A stretch of 28,798 nt of DNA from Opitutia bacterium UBA4506 (GCA_002388665.1 DGMY01000019.1:1-28798), one strand, 5' to 3'. Counted from the first letter of the stretch, positions 14,851 through 24,034 are shown. The notes: generated by a model from the letters alone, not told the origin. Numbers and translations are program-made.

Positions 14851-16351
14851 GGTTTTTTTGGAAGATCAGGCTGCGATCTACTGCTAGCAGGAGGAAGGCA
14901 AAGAGCGCCAGCAAAACAGTGCTTTGAAAGATGAGATCCACAAAAGAATGAGCGAAAAGCAACAGCGCCGTAACAAACCAGAGGATGGACTCCTCACGGA
15001 AATGAAGCGCCCGAAATGCGAAGATAAAGAGACATAGAAGGGGCGAGAGGGCGAGAATCGCTGCTCCCACCATACCCAGTTCGACGGCAAACTGGAGGGG
15101 GTCATTGTGTGCTTGAACCCAATTGGTTCGGACGCGGCCCGATCGGCGATGGCGGCGTACGAGTTCCGGGTAGTCCTCGATATAGAGACTGAAGGCGTGT
15201 CCGTAGGAATCGGCCCCGTAGCCGAAAAGTTTAACATCCTCGAACATCTGTAGGGAGGCCTCATTGCCTATGGTGCGGCCAGACCGTTCGAGCTCATTTG
15301 GGATGCGCAAGAAACGGCGAAAGTGTCCTTCCAGGTAGCTCGCATTTTGAGAGGCCACAACGGAGCCGATCAAGATGGCTAGGCAGCCGGCGACAAGGGT
15401 CCCCCCGATCCAGCTTCCACGCCATTGGCCTCGTCGCAGCCACGTTGTCCCAGCCAGAAGAAGATAGAGGAGGAGGATTGCGGTCCCAAAGATCCAGCCC
15501 GCGCGCGAACCGGAGGAAGCGGTCGCTCCGGCATTCATGAGACCCATGACGATGAAGATCGGTCCGGGGGAGCTTTTATCCCGCCGCAAGTCGCGGTTGC
15601 GTTGAAAGTAGAGAGCGAGGCCGAGGCAGATCGCCATCGAAATATAGAAGAATGCCGCCCCGTGATTGCGGTAGAAAAACGGCCCCGAGAAATCGTTTCC
15701 TCCCCAGGGGTAGATCCAGAGGACCTTGTCGGGCATCTGCATCTTCTGAATGACGGCGACCACAGCGATGATGAAAGAATTGATGGCAAAAGCGATCAGG
15801 ATGGGCATCAGATCCCGGCGCCTGCGGATGAGGAGCCAACTGGCGCAAATGACCAACCAGACTCCGCCGAAGCGGATGAGAAAGCTGATCGGGCTGCCCC
15901 TTTCGGCGGGTGCGTAGATCGAGGTTGGCCAGTCCAGATTGGGCTTTAGACCGACATTCGAAATCCACCATCGGCCACCGATTTCGGTAAATGTCCACGC
16001 GGGATTGATCCACTGAAGCCAGACGTAAGCGAAGAGGAGGAGACCGAACCAGAACGGGGGAAACTTGAGAAGCCGAACGAGGGATCTCCCGGTGCTCTGG
16101 AGTGCGCTGGCGCGTTCGGAGCGATTGGGTACGGGCGCGATGGCGCTGAGGAAGGTGATCGCTGCGATACCGAGAAGGATGTTTCGAGTCCAGAGAACCA
16201 CGCCCCCAAATAGCCAGGATGCGGCGATTAAATAGAAAATGATCAGGAAAATACCAACTGATTGTGCAGCGCTCCTTTTCGAGGGTTGGGCATCATCTGC
16301 GGAGTTCGGAATCGTCTCACGGGGTGTCAGGCTGGGCCGGGTGCTGGACAT
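14825..16351 (-). CDS. O-antigen ligase/polymerase family membrane protein (Wzy_C)
   Basis: With ATG at 16351 the product has 508 residues. The frame is open for 64 more codons, but these run into the divergent response-regulator gene and look non-coding. About 10-12 hydrophobic spans are visible, with a large periplasmic loop holding GYGADSYGHAFSLY, followed by QAHNDPLQFAVELGMVGAAIL, the Wzy_C signature (..aHN..lq...e.G..G..). Members transfer or polymerise glycan chains on the periplasmic face of the inner membrane, as WaaL-type ligases, Wzy polymerases or protein O-glycosyltransferases; these cannot be told apart here. No other glycan-assembly gene is adjacent. The last 26 bases overlap ppk2. 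Confidence 0.85.
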   Translation of the reverse strand: MSSTRPSLTPRETIPNSADDAQPSKRSAAQSVGIFLIIFYLIAASWLFGGVVLWTRNILLGIAAITFLSAIAPVPNRSERASALQSTGRSLVRLLKFPPFWFGLLLFAYVWLQWINPAWTFTEIGGRWWISNVGLKPNLDWPTSIYAPAERGSPISFLIRFGGVWLVICASWLLIRRRRDLMPILIAFAINSFIIAVVAVIQKMQMPDKVLWIYPWGGNDFSGPFFYRNHGAAFFYISMAICLGLALYFQRNRDLRRDKSSPGPIFIVMGLMNAGATASSGSRAGWIFGTAILLLYLLLAGTTWLRRGQWRGSWIGGTLVAGCLAILIGSVVASQNASYLEGHFRRFLRIPNELERSGRTIGNEASLQMFEDVKLFGYGADSYGHAFSLYIEDYPELVRRHRRSGRVRTNWVQAHNDPLQFAVELGMVGAAILALSPLLCLFIFAFRALHFREESILWFVTALLLFAHSFVDLIFQSTVLLALFAFLLLAVDRSLIFQKNHEQFEKTP

Positions 16352-16469
16352 GCAGCTGATGCGAACCGAAAGCCGGTGTCTGGGCAAGGCCTGTTTCCGG
16401 AGAATTGATGAGGCCAGTTGGCTGGGTACCGGATTGACGAATTCGGGAATCGGTGAACAATTAGCGGAA

Positions 16470-17807
16470 ATGGACGGGAAAATCCTCATTTTAGAAGACG
16501 ACCAAGCATTTGCTGAGATGCTAGTGGAAAACCTCGAGGCCAACGACCTGAAGGCCGAGGTGTCTTTGGATCCGTCCCGAGCGATTGACCGAGTCCGGGA
16601 GGAGAATTTCGATATTCTCGTCTCTGACTATCTAATGCCGAAGCTGGAGGGGACCGCGTTTATCCGCAAGATTCGTGAGTTCAATCACTCGATTCCGGTT
16701 ATTATGATCTCCGCCTACATGGGAGATGCCGAGATCCGCCAAGCGGCAAAAGTCGGAGTGACCCGGATTTTGAAGAAACCCTTTCAAGTATCGGAATTGA
16801 TACTGGAGCTGGAGAAAGTCCTGGGGGAAAAGAAGTCGTTGGCAAATGGAGAAACCCGCAAGCGTAGATCTGGCTCCAGTGACGTGACCTATCCTGAGCC
16901 ACTGCAGCATCTGAGTGCAGAGTCGCACGAGTCCCGGCGCTGGGTGCAGAGCCTTTGGGAGGCGTTCGAATCCAAAGAACCGATTTTTGTGGCGGGAGAC
17001 CGTGGGTTCGAAGTGGATCCGATCGTATCGGAATTGGCCCAATGGCAGGATCCTGACGGGGGCAAGATTGCTTTTGATTTTGATGCGGCTGAATTACTCG
17101 GTTCAAAAGCGCGAAGCCTCCTGGCCCGTTTTAGCGGGAAGGATCGGTATTCACGAGTGGTCATCGGGAGAGGGCTTGATCAATTGGATCGATCCCAGCA
17201 GCGAATGTTGTCGGAGCTCCTTGTTCGGAGGGACAGTTACCTCCGGCAGGATGGCGAGTTGACTATTCTGTTTCCGGTCAACTCCGAGCGTCTGTCTCTG
17301 GCAGAGATGTCGATGGACGAGAAGCTGCTGGAAATGGTGTTTAGTAATCTGGTTCGGGTCCCCCCCCTGCGAGGTCGCTTTCGGGAGATCTTCCACTACA
17401 TGCGCCACTCGCTCTCCGACGGGAAAACTCCTGATTTGAACTTTTCACCGGATGCCGCGGCATTGATGCTTCGCTACGATTGGCCCGGGAATTTCTACGA
17501 ACTCATTGAAGTGCGGAACCGCCTGGCAAAGCGTTGGGGCGGCGGAGAATTGTCCGTGGAACAGGTTCGCTCGGCGATGGAGAAGAGACTGACAAGTCCG
17601 CTGGATGAATTGCCGGAGTCGGCATTGTCAGAGGTATTGCGGGAGAGACAGAACGAAGTCTTGGAAAATTTGATGCAGGCGGAGAGAAAGAGTCCGGTCG
17701 AGGTGCTTCGCTCCGTCGGGTGTCCGGAAACGACTCCCGCCCGCCAGTTCCCTAGCGGGCAGGAATTGCTCTATCCCGGACTGCTCGATTCAGTTGACGA
17801 GGCATAA
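16470..17807 (+). CDS. NtrC-family response regulator with degenerate AAA+ domain
   Basis: With ATG at 16470 the product has 445 residues and begins with a complete receiver domain (1-120): acidic pair E9/D10 and D11, phospho-acceptor D53 (LVSDYLMP), S81 and K103 (LKKPF). Residues about 150-370 align with the sigma-54 activator ATPase only in fragments: VRVPPLRGRFREI (295-307) and RYDWPGNFYEL (335-345) mirror the NtrC motifs VPPLRER..DI and YPWPGNVREL. The Walker A GESGTGKE is replaced by AGDRGFEV, and no GAFTGA loop is present, so it probably neither hydrolyses ATP nor contacts sigma-54. The C-terminus holds no convincing Fis-type helix-turn-helix. It lies 36 bases upstream of the GspE/PilB gene and is probably co-transcribed. 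A protein-protein signalling role is inferred. Confidence 0.8.
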   Translation: MDGKILILEDDQAFAEMLVENLEANDLKAEVSLDPSRAIDRVREENFDILVSDYLMPKLEGTAFIRKIREFNHSIPVIMISAYMGDAEIRQAAKVGVTRILKKPFQVSELILELEKVLGEKKSLANGETRKRRSGSSDVTYPEPLQHLSAESHESRRWVQSLWEAFESKEPIFVAGDRGFEVDPIVSELAQWQDPDGGKIAFDFDAAELLGSKARSLLARFSGKDRYSRVVIGRGLDQLDRSQQRMLSELLVRRDSYLRQDGELTILFPVNSERLSLAEMSMDEKLLEMVFSNLVRVPPLRGRFREIFHYMRHSLSDGKTPDLNFSPDAAALMLRYDWPGNFYELIEVRNRLAKRWGGGELSVEQVRSAMEKRLTSPLDELPESALSEVLRERQNEVLENLMQAERKSPVEVLRSVGCPETTPARQFPSGQELLYPGLLDSVDEA

Positions 17808-17843
17808 CCTCACGGGCTATCTTCAAATCTGATATTTGTATCC

Positions 17844-19586
17844 ATGGCCCTCGCTCGTACTCAGCTTCAAATCGTTCACATGCTCCGTGATCTCGGGCAC
17901 CTGGACGAAATGCAGGTCGAGAGAATCGTATCGACTGACCAGAACCTTTCGGGAGATGAAGTGGAGAAGCAGCTGATGGAAGATTTTGCGGTTTCGCAAT
18001 TTAATCTTCTTTTGGCCAAAAGCCGTTGTTTTCACTATAATCCTTTCAACGCCAAGCGTTTCGTCAGGGACGAGTTTACCTTTGAGAAGCTCGACAAAGA
18101 CTACTGTCAGGAGAAGGGTGTACTTCCTCTCGGCATGGTCGGGGACTTTTTTACGGTCGCGCTCGATAACCCCTTTCAGGTGCAGCTCATTCAGGAGATT
18201 GAGCGCAAGACTCGTTCGCGGGTACATGTTCTGCTCGGCCTCTCAGACGACATTGCGGCTGCGCTCGAGGATGAGGGCACCGCGCAGGTTGCGGTAGGAT
18301 TCGGGGATGTCGTCGACCAGCTCGGTATGGAGTATGATACCGAGGACGAAATCAATGAGGAGAGTCTCAGTGATGAAGAGTCGGGGCCGATTATTCAGTT
18401 AGCCAGTAGGTTGATTGAAGATGCGTACTATTCGGGTGGTAGTGATATCCACATCGAACCGTTCGAGAATGAAACCCGTGTCCGGGTGCGGGTTGATGGA
18501 ATTTGCCAGACGAAGCTCAACTTGCCGCGAAAGGTGTCAGGTGCATTGCTCGCTCGTATCAAAGTGATGGCGAATTTGGACATTGCCGAAAAGAGAGTCC
18601 CCCAGGACGGGAGAATTGTTTACAAGCAGTTCAATAAAAAGGGCATCGACATTGATTTACGTGTGGCCACCTGCCCCTTGAATCATGGCGAGGGTTGCGT
18701 GATGCGGATTCTGGATAAGCAGAAGAGTACCCTGCCGCTGACCGCTCTGGGATTCGCAGAGCAAAACCTGCTCGAATATCGGGATTTGATTCGTCGACCC
18801 TATGGGATGATTCTTCACTGCGGGCCGACTGGTTCGGGGAAGTCGATGACGTTGTATTCAGCACTCAACGAGATCAACGATCCTACCGTCAACATTCGCA
18901 CTGCGGAGGATCCGATTGAGTACACCCTGCCGGGGTTGTGCCAAGTGCAGATGAATCGGAAGATCGGGCTCACCTTTGCCGCTGCTCTTCGGGCCTTTCT
19001 TCGGCAGGATCCGGACATCATTCTCGTCGGGGAAATTCGTGACCAAGAGACCGCGAATATTGCGGTCGAGGCGGCGCTCACCGGGCATATGCTGTTCAGT
19101 ACATTGCACACCAACGACGCTCCGAGTACCGTAGCTCGACTGACGGAGATGGGGATTGAGCCGTTTATGATATCGGCCTCGATTGTATGCGTTTGTGCGC
19201 AGCGACTGATGCGGCGCGTCTGCAAGAGTTGCCGCCAACCGTATGAACCGGAAGGGAATGAGCAGGCGATCATCGAGGAAGCCATCAAATGGTCCGGGAC
19301 GATTTATCGCGCTAGTCCAAACGGGTGTCCTGCGTGTGGGGGATCTGGATACAAAGGGCGAATCGGTATCCATGAATTGATGTCAACCAGCGAAGAGTTG
19401 GTGAAAGGGATCAACGACGAGCTGGAAACCGCCCGCCTGAAGGAGATTTCTGTGCGAAATGGGATGAGGACGCTCCACCAGGACAGCATGATTAAGGTAC
19501 GAGACGGCATTACCTCGATGGAAGAGGCGATTGCGACTGTCCCGCCCGACATGAAGTCACTCACGTTCGGGACGTCTGCTTCCTGA
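17844..19586 (+). CDS. GspE/PilB-type secretion or pilus assembly ATPase
   Basis: The 580-residue product has an N-terminal MshEN/GspE_N-like domain (about 1-150), then the hexameric ATPase core: Walker A GPTGSGKS at 327-334, Asp box EDPIEY at 355-360, Walker B DPDIILVGEIRD at 389-400, His box TGHMLFSTLHTNDAP at 413-427, and a zinc-binding four-cysteine module C460, C463, C495, C498 typical of GspE and PilB. It powers extension of a pseudopilus (type II secretion) or type IV pilus from the cytoplasmic face of the inner membrane. No gspC-O or pil gene follows, so secretion versus pilus cannot be settled. The degenerate response regulator just upstream suggests a regulated motor. Confidence 0.92.
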   Translation: MALARTQLQIVHMLRDLGHLDEMQVERIVSTDQNLSGDEVEKQLMEDFAVSQFNLLLAKSRCFHYNPFNAKRFVRDEFTFEKLDKDYCQEKGVLPLGMVGDFFTVALDNPFQVQLIQEIERKTRSRVHVLLGLSDDIAAALEDEGTAQVAVGFGDVVDQLGMEYDTEDEINEESLSDEESGPIIQLASRLIEDAYYSGGSDIHIEPFENETRVRVRVDGICQTKLNLPRKVSGALLARIKVMANLDIAEKRVPQDGRIVYKQFNKKGIDIDLRVATCPLNHGEGCVMRILDKQKSTLPLTALGFAEQNLLEYRDLIRRPYGMILHCGPTGSGKSMTLYSALNEINDPTVNIRTAEDPIEYTLPGLCQVQMNRKIGLTFAAALRAFLRQDPDIILVGEIRDQETANIAVEAALTGHMLFSTLHTNDAPSTVARLTEMGIEPFMISASIVCVCAQRLMRRVCKSCRQPYEPEGNEQAIIEEAIKWSGTIYRASPNGCPACGGSGYKGRIGIHELMSTSEELVKGINDELETARLKEISVRNGMRTLHQDSMIKVRDGITSMEEAIATVPPDMKSLTFGTSAS

Positions 19587-19622
19587 AAATTCTGAGCGGG
19601 AAGGTTTGGTTCCCCGCGGAAG

Positions 19623-19638
19623 GCCGATCGTGATCGGC
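19623..19638. terminator. Short hairpin between convergent genes, weak terminator candidate
   Basis: GCCGATC (19623-19629) and GATCGGC (19632-19638) form a perfect inverted repeat with a two-base centre, just beyond the 3' ends of the converging GspE/PilB and TPR genes. No T-run follows on either strand. Confidence 0.3.
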
Positions 19639-19644
19639 GCCGGG

Positions 19645-21009
19645 TTACAGGTTGTCCTGAAATTCCTCAAGCCGAGCGAGGAAGGCGTCCACCCGAATAC
19701 TGTACTGAATCTCCTGCAATTCGCGCAGCAGTTGGACCGCCTCGTTGTAGCGCTGTTGGGTTACCAGCATGTTGGCCAATCGAAGCTTGGCTTCGTAGCG
19801 AAACTGGGGAACTGAGGCAGCACGTCGATACGCGAGAAGCGCGGGCTCACTCTTATTCTCGCTGGCGTAGTAGTCTCCGAGAGCGAGTTGAAGCTGGCCA
19901 TCCATAGGGAATACTGAGGCGTAGGATTCGGCCATCTCGGCAAGATCGGGTGTAGGGTCGGTGTGGAGGCGCGCAGTAACCAAGGCTGCATTGATCAAGT
20001 TATTTTCCTCGGAGGTTAAATCGCGACCATAGCTGGAGCGAAGAACCGCTGCGTATTCCGAGACCTCGCTCCACAGCCTTTGCTCCAACAGAATCTCCAC
20101 CGGACGAAAGGCCTCGCTAAAATCGATATCGGCCCGTGGGATCTGGAGTACACGGACGTACGCTGCCAGCGCCTTGGCTGGAAGCCCCAGGCTTGTGTAG
20201 ACATTCCCGAGGAGGAGAAGGGAGTCGACCTGTGGACCGTTTAGCCGGACGGACACCTCCAGCGCAGCCGCAGTTTCGCGGAGCTCGTTTTTGGCGAGGT
20301 GAAAGTTGGCCAGTAGATTCCAAAGTTGCGGATCCTCAGCATCTTCATTGAGAAGATCGCGAACCAAGGCGGTAGCCTCTTCAGGTTGACTGGATTGGAT
20401 TAGCGCGTGGACGAGGCCTCGTCGCAGGTCACGACTGTCCGCCCGGAAAACCAGGGCCTGTTCAAAAGAGCCGATCGCGGCGGCCCACTGGGACTCTTGA
20501 AGATAGGCATAGCCGAGAAGGCCGAAGCTCTGGTCGTCACCGCCCCCCAGCCGAATGACCTTGATCCAGTAGGGGATCGAGGCGGGATAGCGATTCGCCC
20601 TTACTTCCAGAAGGGCGAGTGAGCGATAGGCCCGGCGAAAATTGGGGAAAAGAGCGACGGCCCGCTGAAGATTCTGCCGGGCGGCATCGAGTTGATTCTG
20701 TTGGAGAAATATATTCCCCAAAACGAAGTAGAGCGCGGGTGAGCCGGTTTCGCCGATCTTCTGTGAGACGACTGCTACTGCCTGAGCAGGGTCTTTCTGG
20801 ACCAGCGGGAGGACAGTCTCGCGGAGAAATGTCTGTTCCTCGGTGGTCACTCGTGGCTCGACGTCAGAGAGCACGCCGTAGGTTGCCGTGAATTGATTGC
20901 GGAAGGTGGGATTGTCCCATGAGTATTCCTCTGGCTGCAGGCTTTGTCCGAAGAGGGATCCTGCAAGGATGGGAAGGGATAAAATGAATATTCGAAGTTG
21001 TGCTATCAT
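19645..21009 (-). CDS. Periplasmic tetratricopeptide-repeat protein of the TonB2-type cluster
   Basis: With ATG at 21009 (sharing ATGA with the tonB stop) the product has 454 residues. It starts with a signal peptide (MIAQLRIFILSLPILAGSLFG) and is then almost entirely helical with tetratricopeptide repeats: LYFVLGNIFLQQNQLDAARQ, GLLGYAYLQESQWAAAIGSF, LWNLLANFHLAKNELRETAA, SLLLLGNVYTSLGLPAKALA and LANMLVTQQRYNEAVQLLRE among others. Repeats of this kind mediate protein-protein contacts. An equivalent TPR gene follows tonB2 in many Vibrio-type TtpC clusters, where its exact role is not settled. It is the last gene of the nine-gene run and converges on the GspE/PilB gene. Confidence 0.85.
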   Translation of the reverse strand: MIAQLRIFILSLPILAGSLFGQSLQPEEYSWDNPTFRNQFTATYGVLSDVEPRVTTEEQTFLRETVLPLVQKDPAQAVAVVSQKIGETGSPALYFVLGNIFLQQNQLDAARQNLQRAVALFPNFRRAYRSLALLEVRANRYPASIPYWIKVIRLGGGDDQSFGLLGYAYLQESQWAAAIGSFEQALVFRADSRDLRRGLVHALIQSSQPEEATALVRDLLNEDAEDPQLWNLLANFHLAKNELRETAAALEVSVRLNGPQVDSLLLLGNVYTSLGLPAKALAAYVRVLQIPRADIDFSEAFRPVEILLEQRLWSEVSEYAAVLRSSYGRDLTSEENNLINAALVTARLHTDPTPDLAEMAESYASVFPMDGQLQLALGDYYASENKSEPALLAYRRAASVPQFRYEAKLRLANMLVTQQRYNEAVQLLRELQEIQYSIRVDAFLARLEEFQDNL

Positions 21010-21665
21010 CGCCTGGATGCGTCGATCAGTAGAGGCCATTTTCCTTCGACCTCGACGGGTTGTCCATTGATTTCGGGAGGTTCGAACCGGGCCCGGGACG
21101 CGGAGTTTCGAGCGGGTTTGATTAATTCGGGGTGGGTGCTCTCAAGCACTTCAAGGATTTCGACAGAACCATCTGTATGAATGCGAATGGAGAAGACCAC
21201 TCGTCCACGGCCAAAACCTCTGCGGGCCAGATTGATCGGTATCGAGACCGGAGGTACGCTCAGCACACGGGGGCCACCGTCCAGATCGGAAAAGGTAAAC
21301 CGTCTTATCTCCTCGCCGACATCAAACCCGTCTGTGAGAGACGAGAGTCCGGGGGTGGAGAGGAGGGTGGCGTCTGGATTGACCGAAAGAGCAACCGGAA
21401 GTGCCTGAAGAGAGAGTGCTTTGGGAGGAGGGCGCAGGTCCGGTGAGGCAGACGATGCGGACGCGGATGGGCGGGGGCGGACGATCTCTGGTGGCGGCGG
21501 TGGTGGAACTTCAACCGGATTAATTTCCCGAATTGTCCAGCGGGTTTCCTCGGGTGGGGAGCTCAGTCTCCTTGAGAGCGGAAGAAGCAGGAATAGAAAT
21601 ATAGTCAATACTGCTGCAACGAGTGCGGGGATGATCCGGTGTCCGCTTGATGTCCGCTTATCCAT
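21006..21665 (-). CDS. tonB2: TonB-like energy transducer
   Basis: With ATG at 21665 the product has 219 residues: one N-terminal membrane span (HRIIPALVAAVLTIFLFLLLPL, about 9-30), a proline-rich stretch (VEVPPPPPPEIVRPRPSAS) that would cross the periplasm, and a C-terminal TonB fold (GRGRVVFSIRIHTDGSVEILEVLESTHPELI...ARFEPPEINGQPV). TonB couples ExbB/ExbD proton flow to outer-membrane receptors. It is shorter than E. coli TonB, as TonB2-type proteins usually are. The start overlaps the exbD stop by eight bases. An upstream ATG would add six residues; I prefer the one at 21665. The symbol indicates the TonB2 type, not a named orthologue. Confidence 0.85.
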   Translation of the reverse strand: MDKRTSSGHRIIPALVAAVLTIFLFLLLPLSRRLSSPPEETRWTIREINPVEVPPPPPPEIVRPRPSASASSASPDLRPPPKALSLQALPVALSVNPDATLLSTPGLSSLTDGFDVGEEIRRFTFSDLDGGPRVLSVPPVSIPINLARRGFGRGRVVFSIRIHTDGSVEILEVLESTHPELIKPARNSASRARFEPPEINGQPVEVEGKWPLLIDASRR

Positions 21666-22080
21666 CGGTCGCTCGGGTCGCAATGTTCACCGAGGGAGCA
21701 CCCGCTAAACTAACCTCGTCGATGACCGCGACTAAATCCTCGGTAGAAGTGTGGCGATCCGCTTGAACGATTACGGGGCGAGGATCTCCCTGCAGTAGGC
21801 GTTTAACGGTGGCTCGAAGCGAACGAATATCCAGCTGGTTTCCTCCGTAGTACACTGTGCCGTCGGCATCCACGGCAATGAGAAGGGCCTCGCGTGACAG
21901 CTCCGCGGCGCTGGATGCGCGAGGGCGTTCGACATCGATTCCCGTTTCGCGAACGAAGACAGTGGTGACAATGAAAAAGATGAGTAGGATGAATACGACA
22001 TCGATCAAGGGAGACACGTTGATCGTCTCATCGCTCAACGCATCGTTTGATTCTTCGCTGATCGAACGCCGGCGTCTCAT
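21658..22080 (-). CDS. exbD: ExbD/TolR-family proton-channel subunit
   Basis: With ATG at 22080 the product has 140 residues. A single membrane span follows the basic N-terminus, with the conserved proton-relay aspartate D27 in NVSPLIDVVFILLIFFIVTT. The periplasmic domain VDADGTVYYGGNQLDIRSL...VIVQADRHTSTEDLVAVIDEV is typical of ExbD. ExbD dimers sit inside an ExbB pentamer to form the proton channel that drives TonB. The frame is open upstream but runs through exbB; the start at 22080 overlaps the exbB stop as ATGA, which fixes it. It is eight bases into the tonB2 start. Confidence 0.94.
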   Translation of the reverse strand: MRRRRSISEESNDALSDETINVSPLIDVVFILLIFFIVTTVFVRETGIDVERPRASSAAELSREALLIAVDADGTVYYGGNQLDIRSLRATVKRLLQGDPRPVIVQADRHTSTEDLVAVIDEVSLAGAPSVNIATRATDG

Positions 22081-22649
22081 GGGGTGGAAAGGCGAGGGGT
22101 TGATCCTCCGGTGCTCTCGGGAAATTGAGTGGAGTGGAGGCTTGTCGGGTTGGCCAGCACCTGTGCTTCGAGCGCATAGTAGCGAAGGGCGATTCGGTCG
22201 CGTCCGCGCCGGAGGAAAGAGAGAAGTATCATCCCCGGAATTGCGACGAGGAGCCCGGCCTGGGTAGTTACGAGAGCCTCTGAAACTCCACCAGCAACTT
22301 CCAAGGAGAGATTGGATGCGCCGGGGCGGGCCATTCCGGTGAAAGTAGTGGTCATCCCGGCTACTGTACCGAGGAGACCCAGCAAGGGGCATACACCTAC
22401 AAGGATGGCGTAGTAGCGAATGCGTCTGTCGATCGGATGGAGAATCTGTTCCCGAGCGGATTCAAATGCTTCGGGAATCGATCGTTTTCCGGTCCAGATA
22501 GAAGTGATGGGTCCGGGTTGATGGTGACGGATCTGGAGGAGTAGTCTCGTCTGCGCATAGAAAAGGCCGAAGGCGAGGAGAGCTAGAGGAAACATCAGCG
22601 GCCCTCCCGCTCGCCAGATTGTGATCGACTCCTCGAGTAGTGAATTCAT
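22077..22649 (-). CDS. exbB: ExbB/TolQ-family proton-channel subunit
   Basis: The 190-residue product has three membrane spans: about 18-36 (LMFPLALLAFGLFYAQTRL), 80-100 (AILVGVCPLLGLLGTVAGM) and 120-145 (GVSEALVTTQAGLLVAIPGMIL). The PLLGLLGTVAGM and SEALVTTQAGL signatures define the MotA/TolQ/ExbB family; the second half lines the proton path. It is shorter than E. coli ExbB (244), as ExbB2 proteins are. It overlaps the long ExbB-like gene upstream and exbD downstream, each by ATGA, so the three are made together. Confidence 0.94.
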   Translation of the reverse strand: MNSLLEESITIWRAGGPLMFPLALLAFGLFYAQTRLLLQIRHHQPGPITSIWTGKRSIPEAFESAREQILHPIDRRIRYYAILVGVCPLLGLLGTVAGMTTTFTGMARPGASNLSLEVAGGVSEALVTTQAGLLVAIPGMILLSFLRRGRDRIALRYYALEAQVLANPTSLHSTQFPESTGGSTPRLSTP

Positions 22650-24034
22650 TTGGAATCGCTCGACTTGGCTGGGCTGGATGCAGAGACCTCGAACTGTCGC
22701 GAGAAGTTCTCCAGCGTGGCGACGGTCCCTTGTGCCCGGCGGGTTAGGTAGGCGTAGAGGAGAAAGGTGGGGATGGCCACAACCAGCCCAAACTTGGTGG
22801 TGAGGAGGGCTTCGGATATCCCACCTGAAAGGTTTTGTGGGTCGCCTGTGCCGAAGACGGTGATCTGCTGGAAGGTGGAGATCATTCCAGTAACCGTACC
22901 GAGTAGACCCAGGAGTGGGGCAGTTGCGGCGATTACGGAGAGTGCGGCAAGACCGCGGGTCAGCACGAGGCGAACTTCAATGAGGCGTGCGTAGAGAAGA
23001 TCTTCGCGCGAAGTTTGCTCGCTCCCACGGGTTTCCCAGAGAGTCGACCAGTAAGGGCGCAGCAGCCGGTGCTGACTACGAAGAAACTTTTGCTGCACTT
23101 CCGGATTATCAGATTTCCAGACGGCCGGGAGTTGTATTCGTGCGCGGCGTACGGATGTGCTGATCCGTAGGAAACTACCGGATTTAACTAGAACGACGAC
23201 GAGAGCAACGGCGGCCGCGAGTAGAATCGGGTAGATCCAGATACCCGAGCGCTGAATCTCGCCGAGTAAATCGGGTGAATTCTGGCGAAGAGTAAGTGCC
23301 GCACCACCGGTTGAGTCGATGGGGAGTAGGCCGGATCGGTTTTGGATAATCGCGCGAATGTTCGAAGATTCGCTCGAAGTCGCAGGGCTCAATCTGGGGA
23401 ACGTGGGATCGGAGTCGTCGACAAAGCCCGTGAGGTTCTGGCCGTCGGAAAAATAGGTGAGCGGCCCGATGAAAAGACCTGTTCCAGTGATCTGCCTGCC
23501 GTCAGCTCCGTAGATGGTCAGGGGTCGGGTGGTCCCGCCAATTGATTGCTGTAGGGAGTCGATCAGATCGGAGAGGAGGGCAGTGGCGCGGGTGACTTGC
23601 TCGGCGGGGCGTTCGATGGCGAGCCATTGGTTGAAGCGCTCCTCTATGTCGGGCTCGAGCCGGTGCTGAACCGACTGGGACTGTTGCTCAATTAGTTCCG
23701 TAAGAAGCGAAAGGGCTGCGCTATTGGCTCCCGCCAATTGATCGAGGTTGGATTCCAGCTCTGCGAGTGCGATGTCGTTTGAATCGGCGGCTTCACGGAG
23801 TTTGCGAAGTTCTTGCCGGGATTGAGCGAGCTCCGATCGAAGGCGACTGATTTCTTCTTCCAGAGGCAATTCCTGCTCGGCCACCGAGAGCCGGAAGTTT
23901 CGCAATTTTGCCATGGCGGCACGCGCCTCAGCCTGCCCTTGTTGCGCGATTTCCGAGAGGGATTCCGCTGCCGGTAGTACGCTTGTAAGACCCAGCAGGA
24001 GAAGTAGTACTTTGGGAAAGAGAGCACGCATCAT
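22646..24034 (-). CDS. ttpC: TtpC-like long ExbB-family protein with periplasmic coiled coil
   Basis: The 462-residue product has a signal sequence (about 1-22) and a helical, coiled-coil-prone domain (about 30-165, heptad-like ELAQSRQELRKLREAADS and AELESNLDQLAG), then a mixed region (170-260). Membrane spans follow at about 264-284, 360-386 and 408-430, the latter two with PLLGLLGTVTGMISTF and SGGISEALLTTKFGLVVAIP, the ExbB/TolQ signatures. This composition is that of TtpC, an extra component of Vibrio TonB2 systems needed for receptor energisation. It has its own proton-channel-like half, so it may form a mixed complex with the short ExbB. It overlaps both neighbours by ATGA. Confidence 0.88.
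   Translation of the reverse strand: MMRALFPKVLLLLLGLTSVLPAAESLSEIAQQGQAEARAAMAKLRNFRLSVAEQELPLEEEISRLRSELAQSRQELRKLREAADSNDIALAELESNLDQLAGANSAALSLLTELIEQQSQSVQHRLEPDIEERFNQWLAIERPAEQVTRATALLSDLIDSLQQSIGGTTRPLTIYGADGRQITGTGLFIGPLTYFSDGQNLTGFVDDSDPTFPRLSPATSSESSNIRAIIQNRSGLLPIDSTGGAALTLRQNSPDLLGEIQRSGIWIYPILLAAAVALVVVLVKSGSFLRISTSVRRARIQLPAVWKSDNPEVQQKFLRSQHRLLRPYWSTLWETRGSEQTSREDLLYARLIEVRLVLTRGLAALSVIAATAPLLGLLGTVTGMISTFQQITVFGTGDPQNLSGGISEALLTTKFGLVVAIPTFLLYAYLTRRAQGTVATLENFSRQFEVSASSPAKSSDSK

Noticed and set aside
16239..16469. 77-residue extension of the response regulator
   Set aside because: It overlaps the divergent ligase gene start and the residues look non-coding; ATG 16470 gives a canonical receiver N-terminus.
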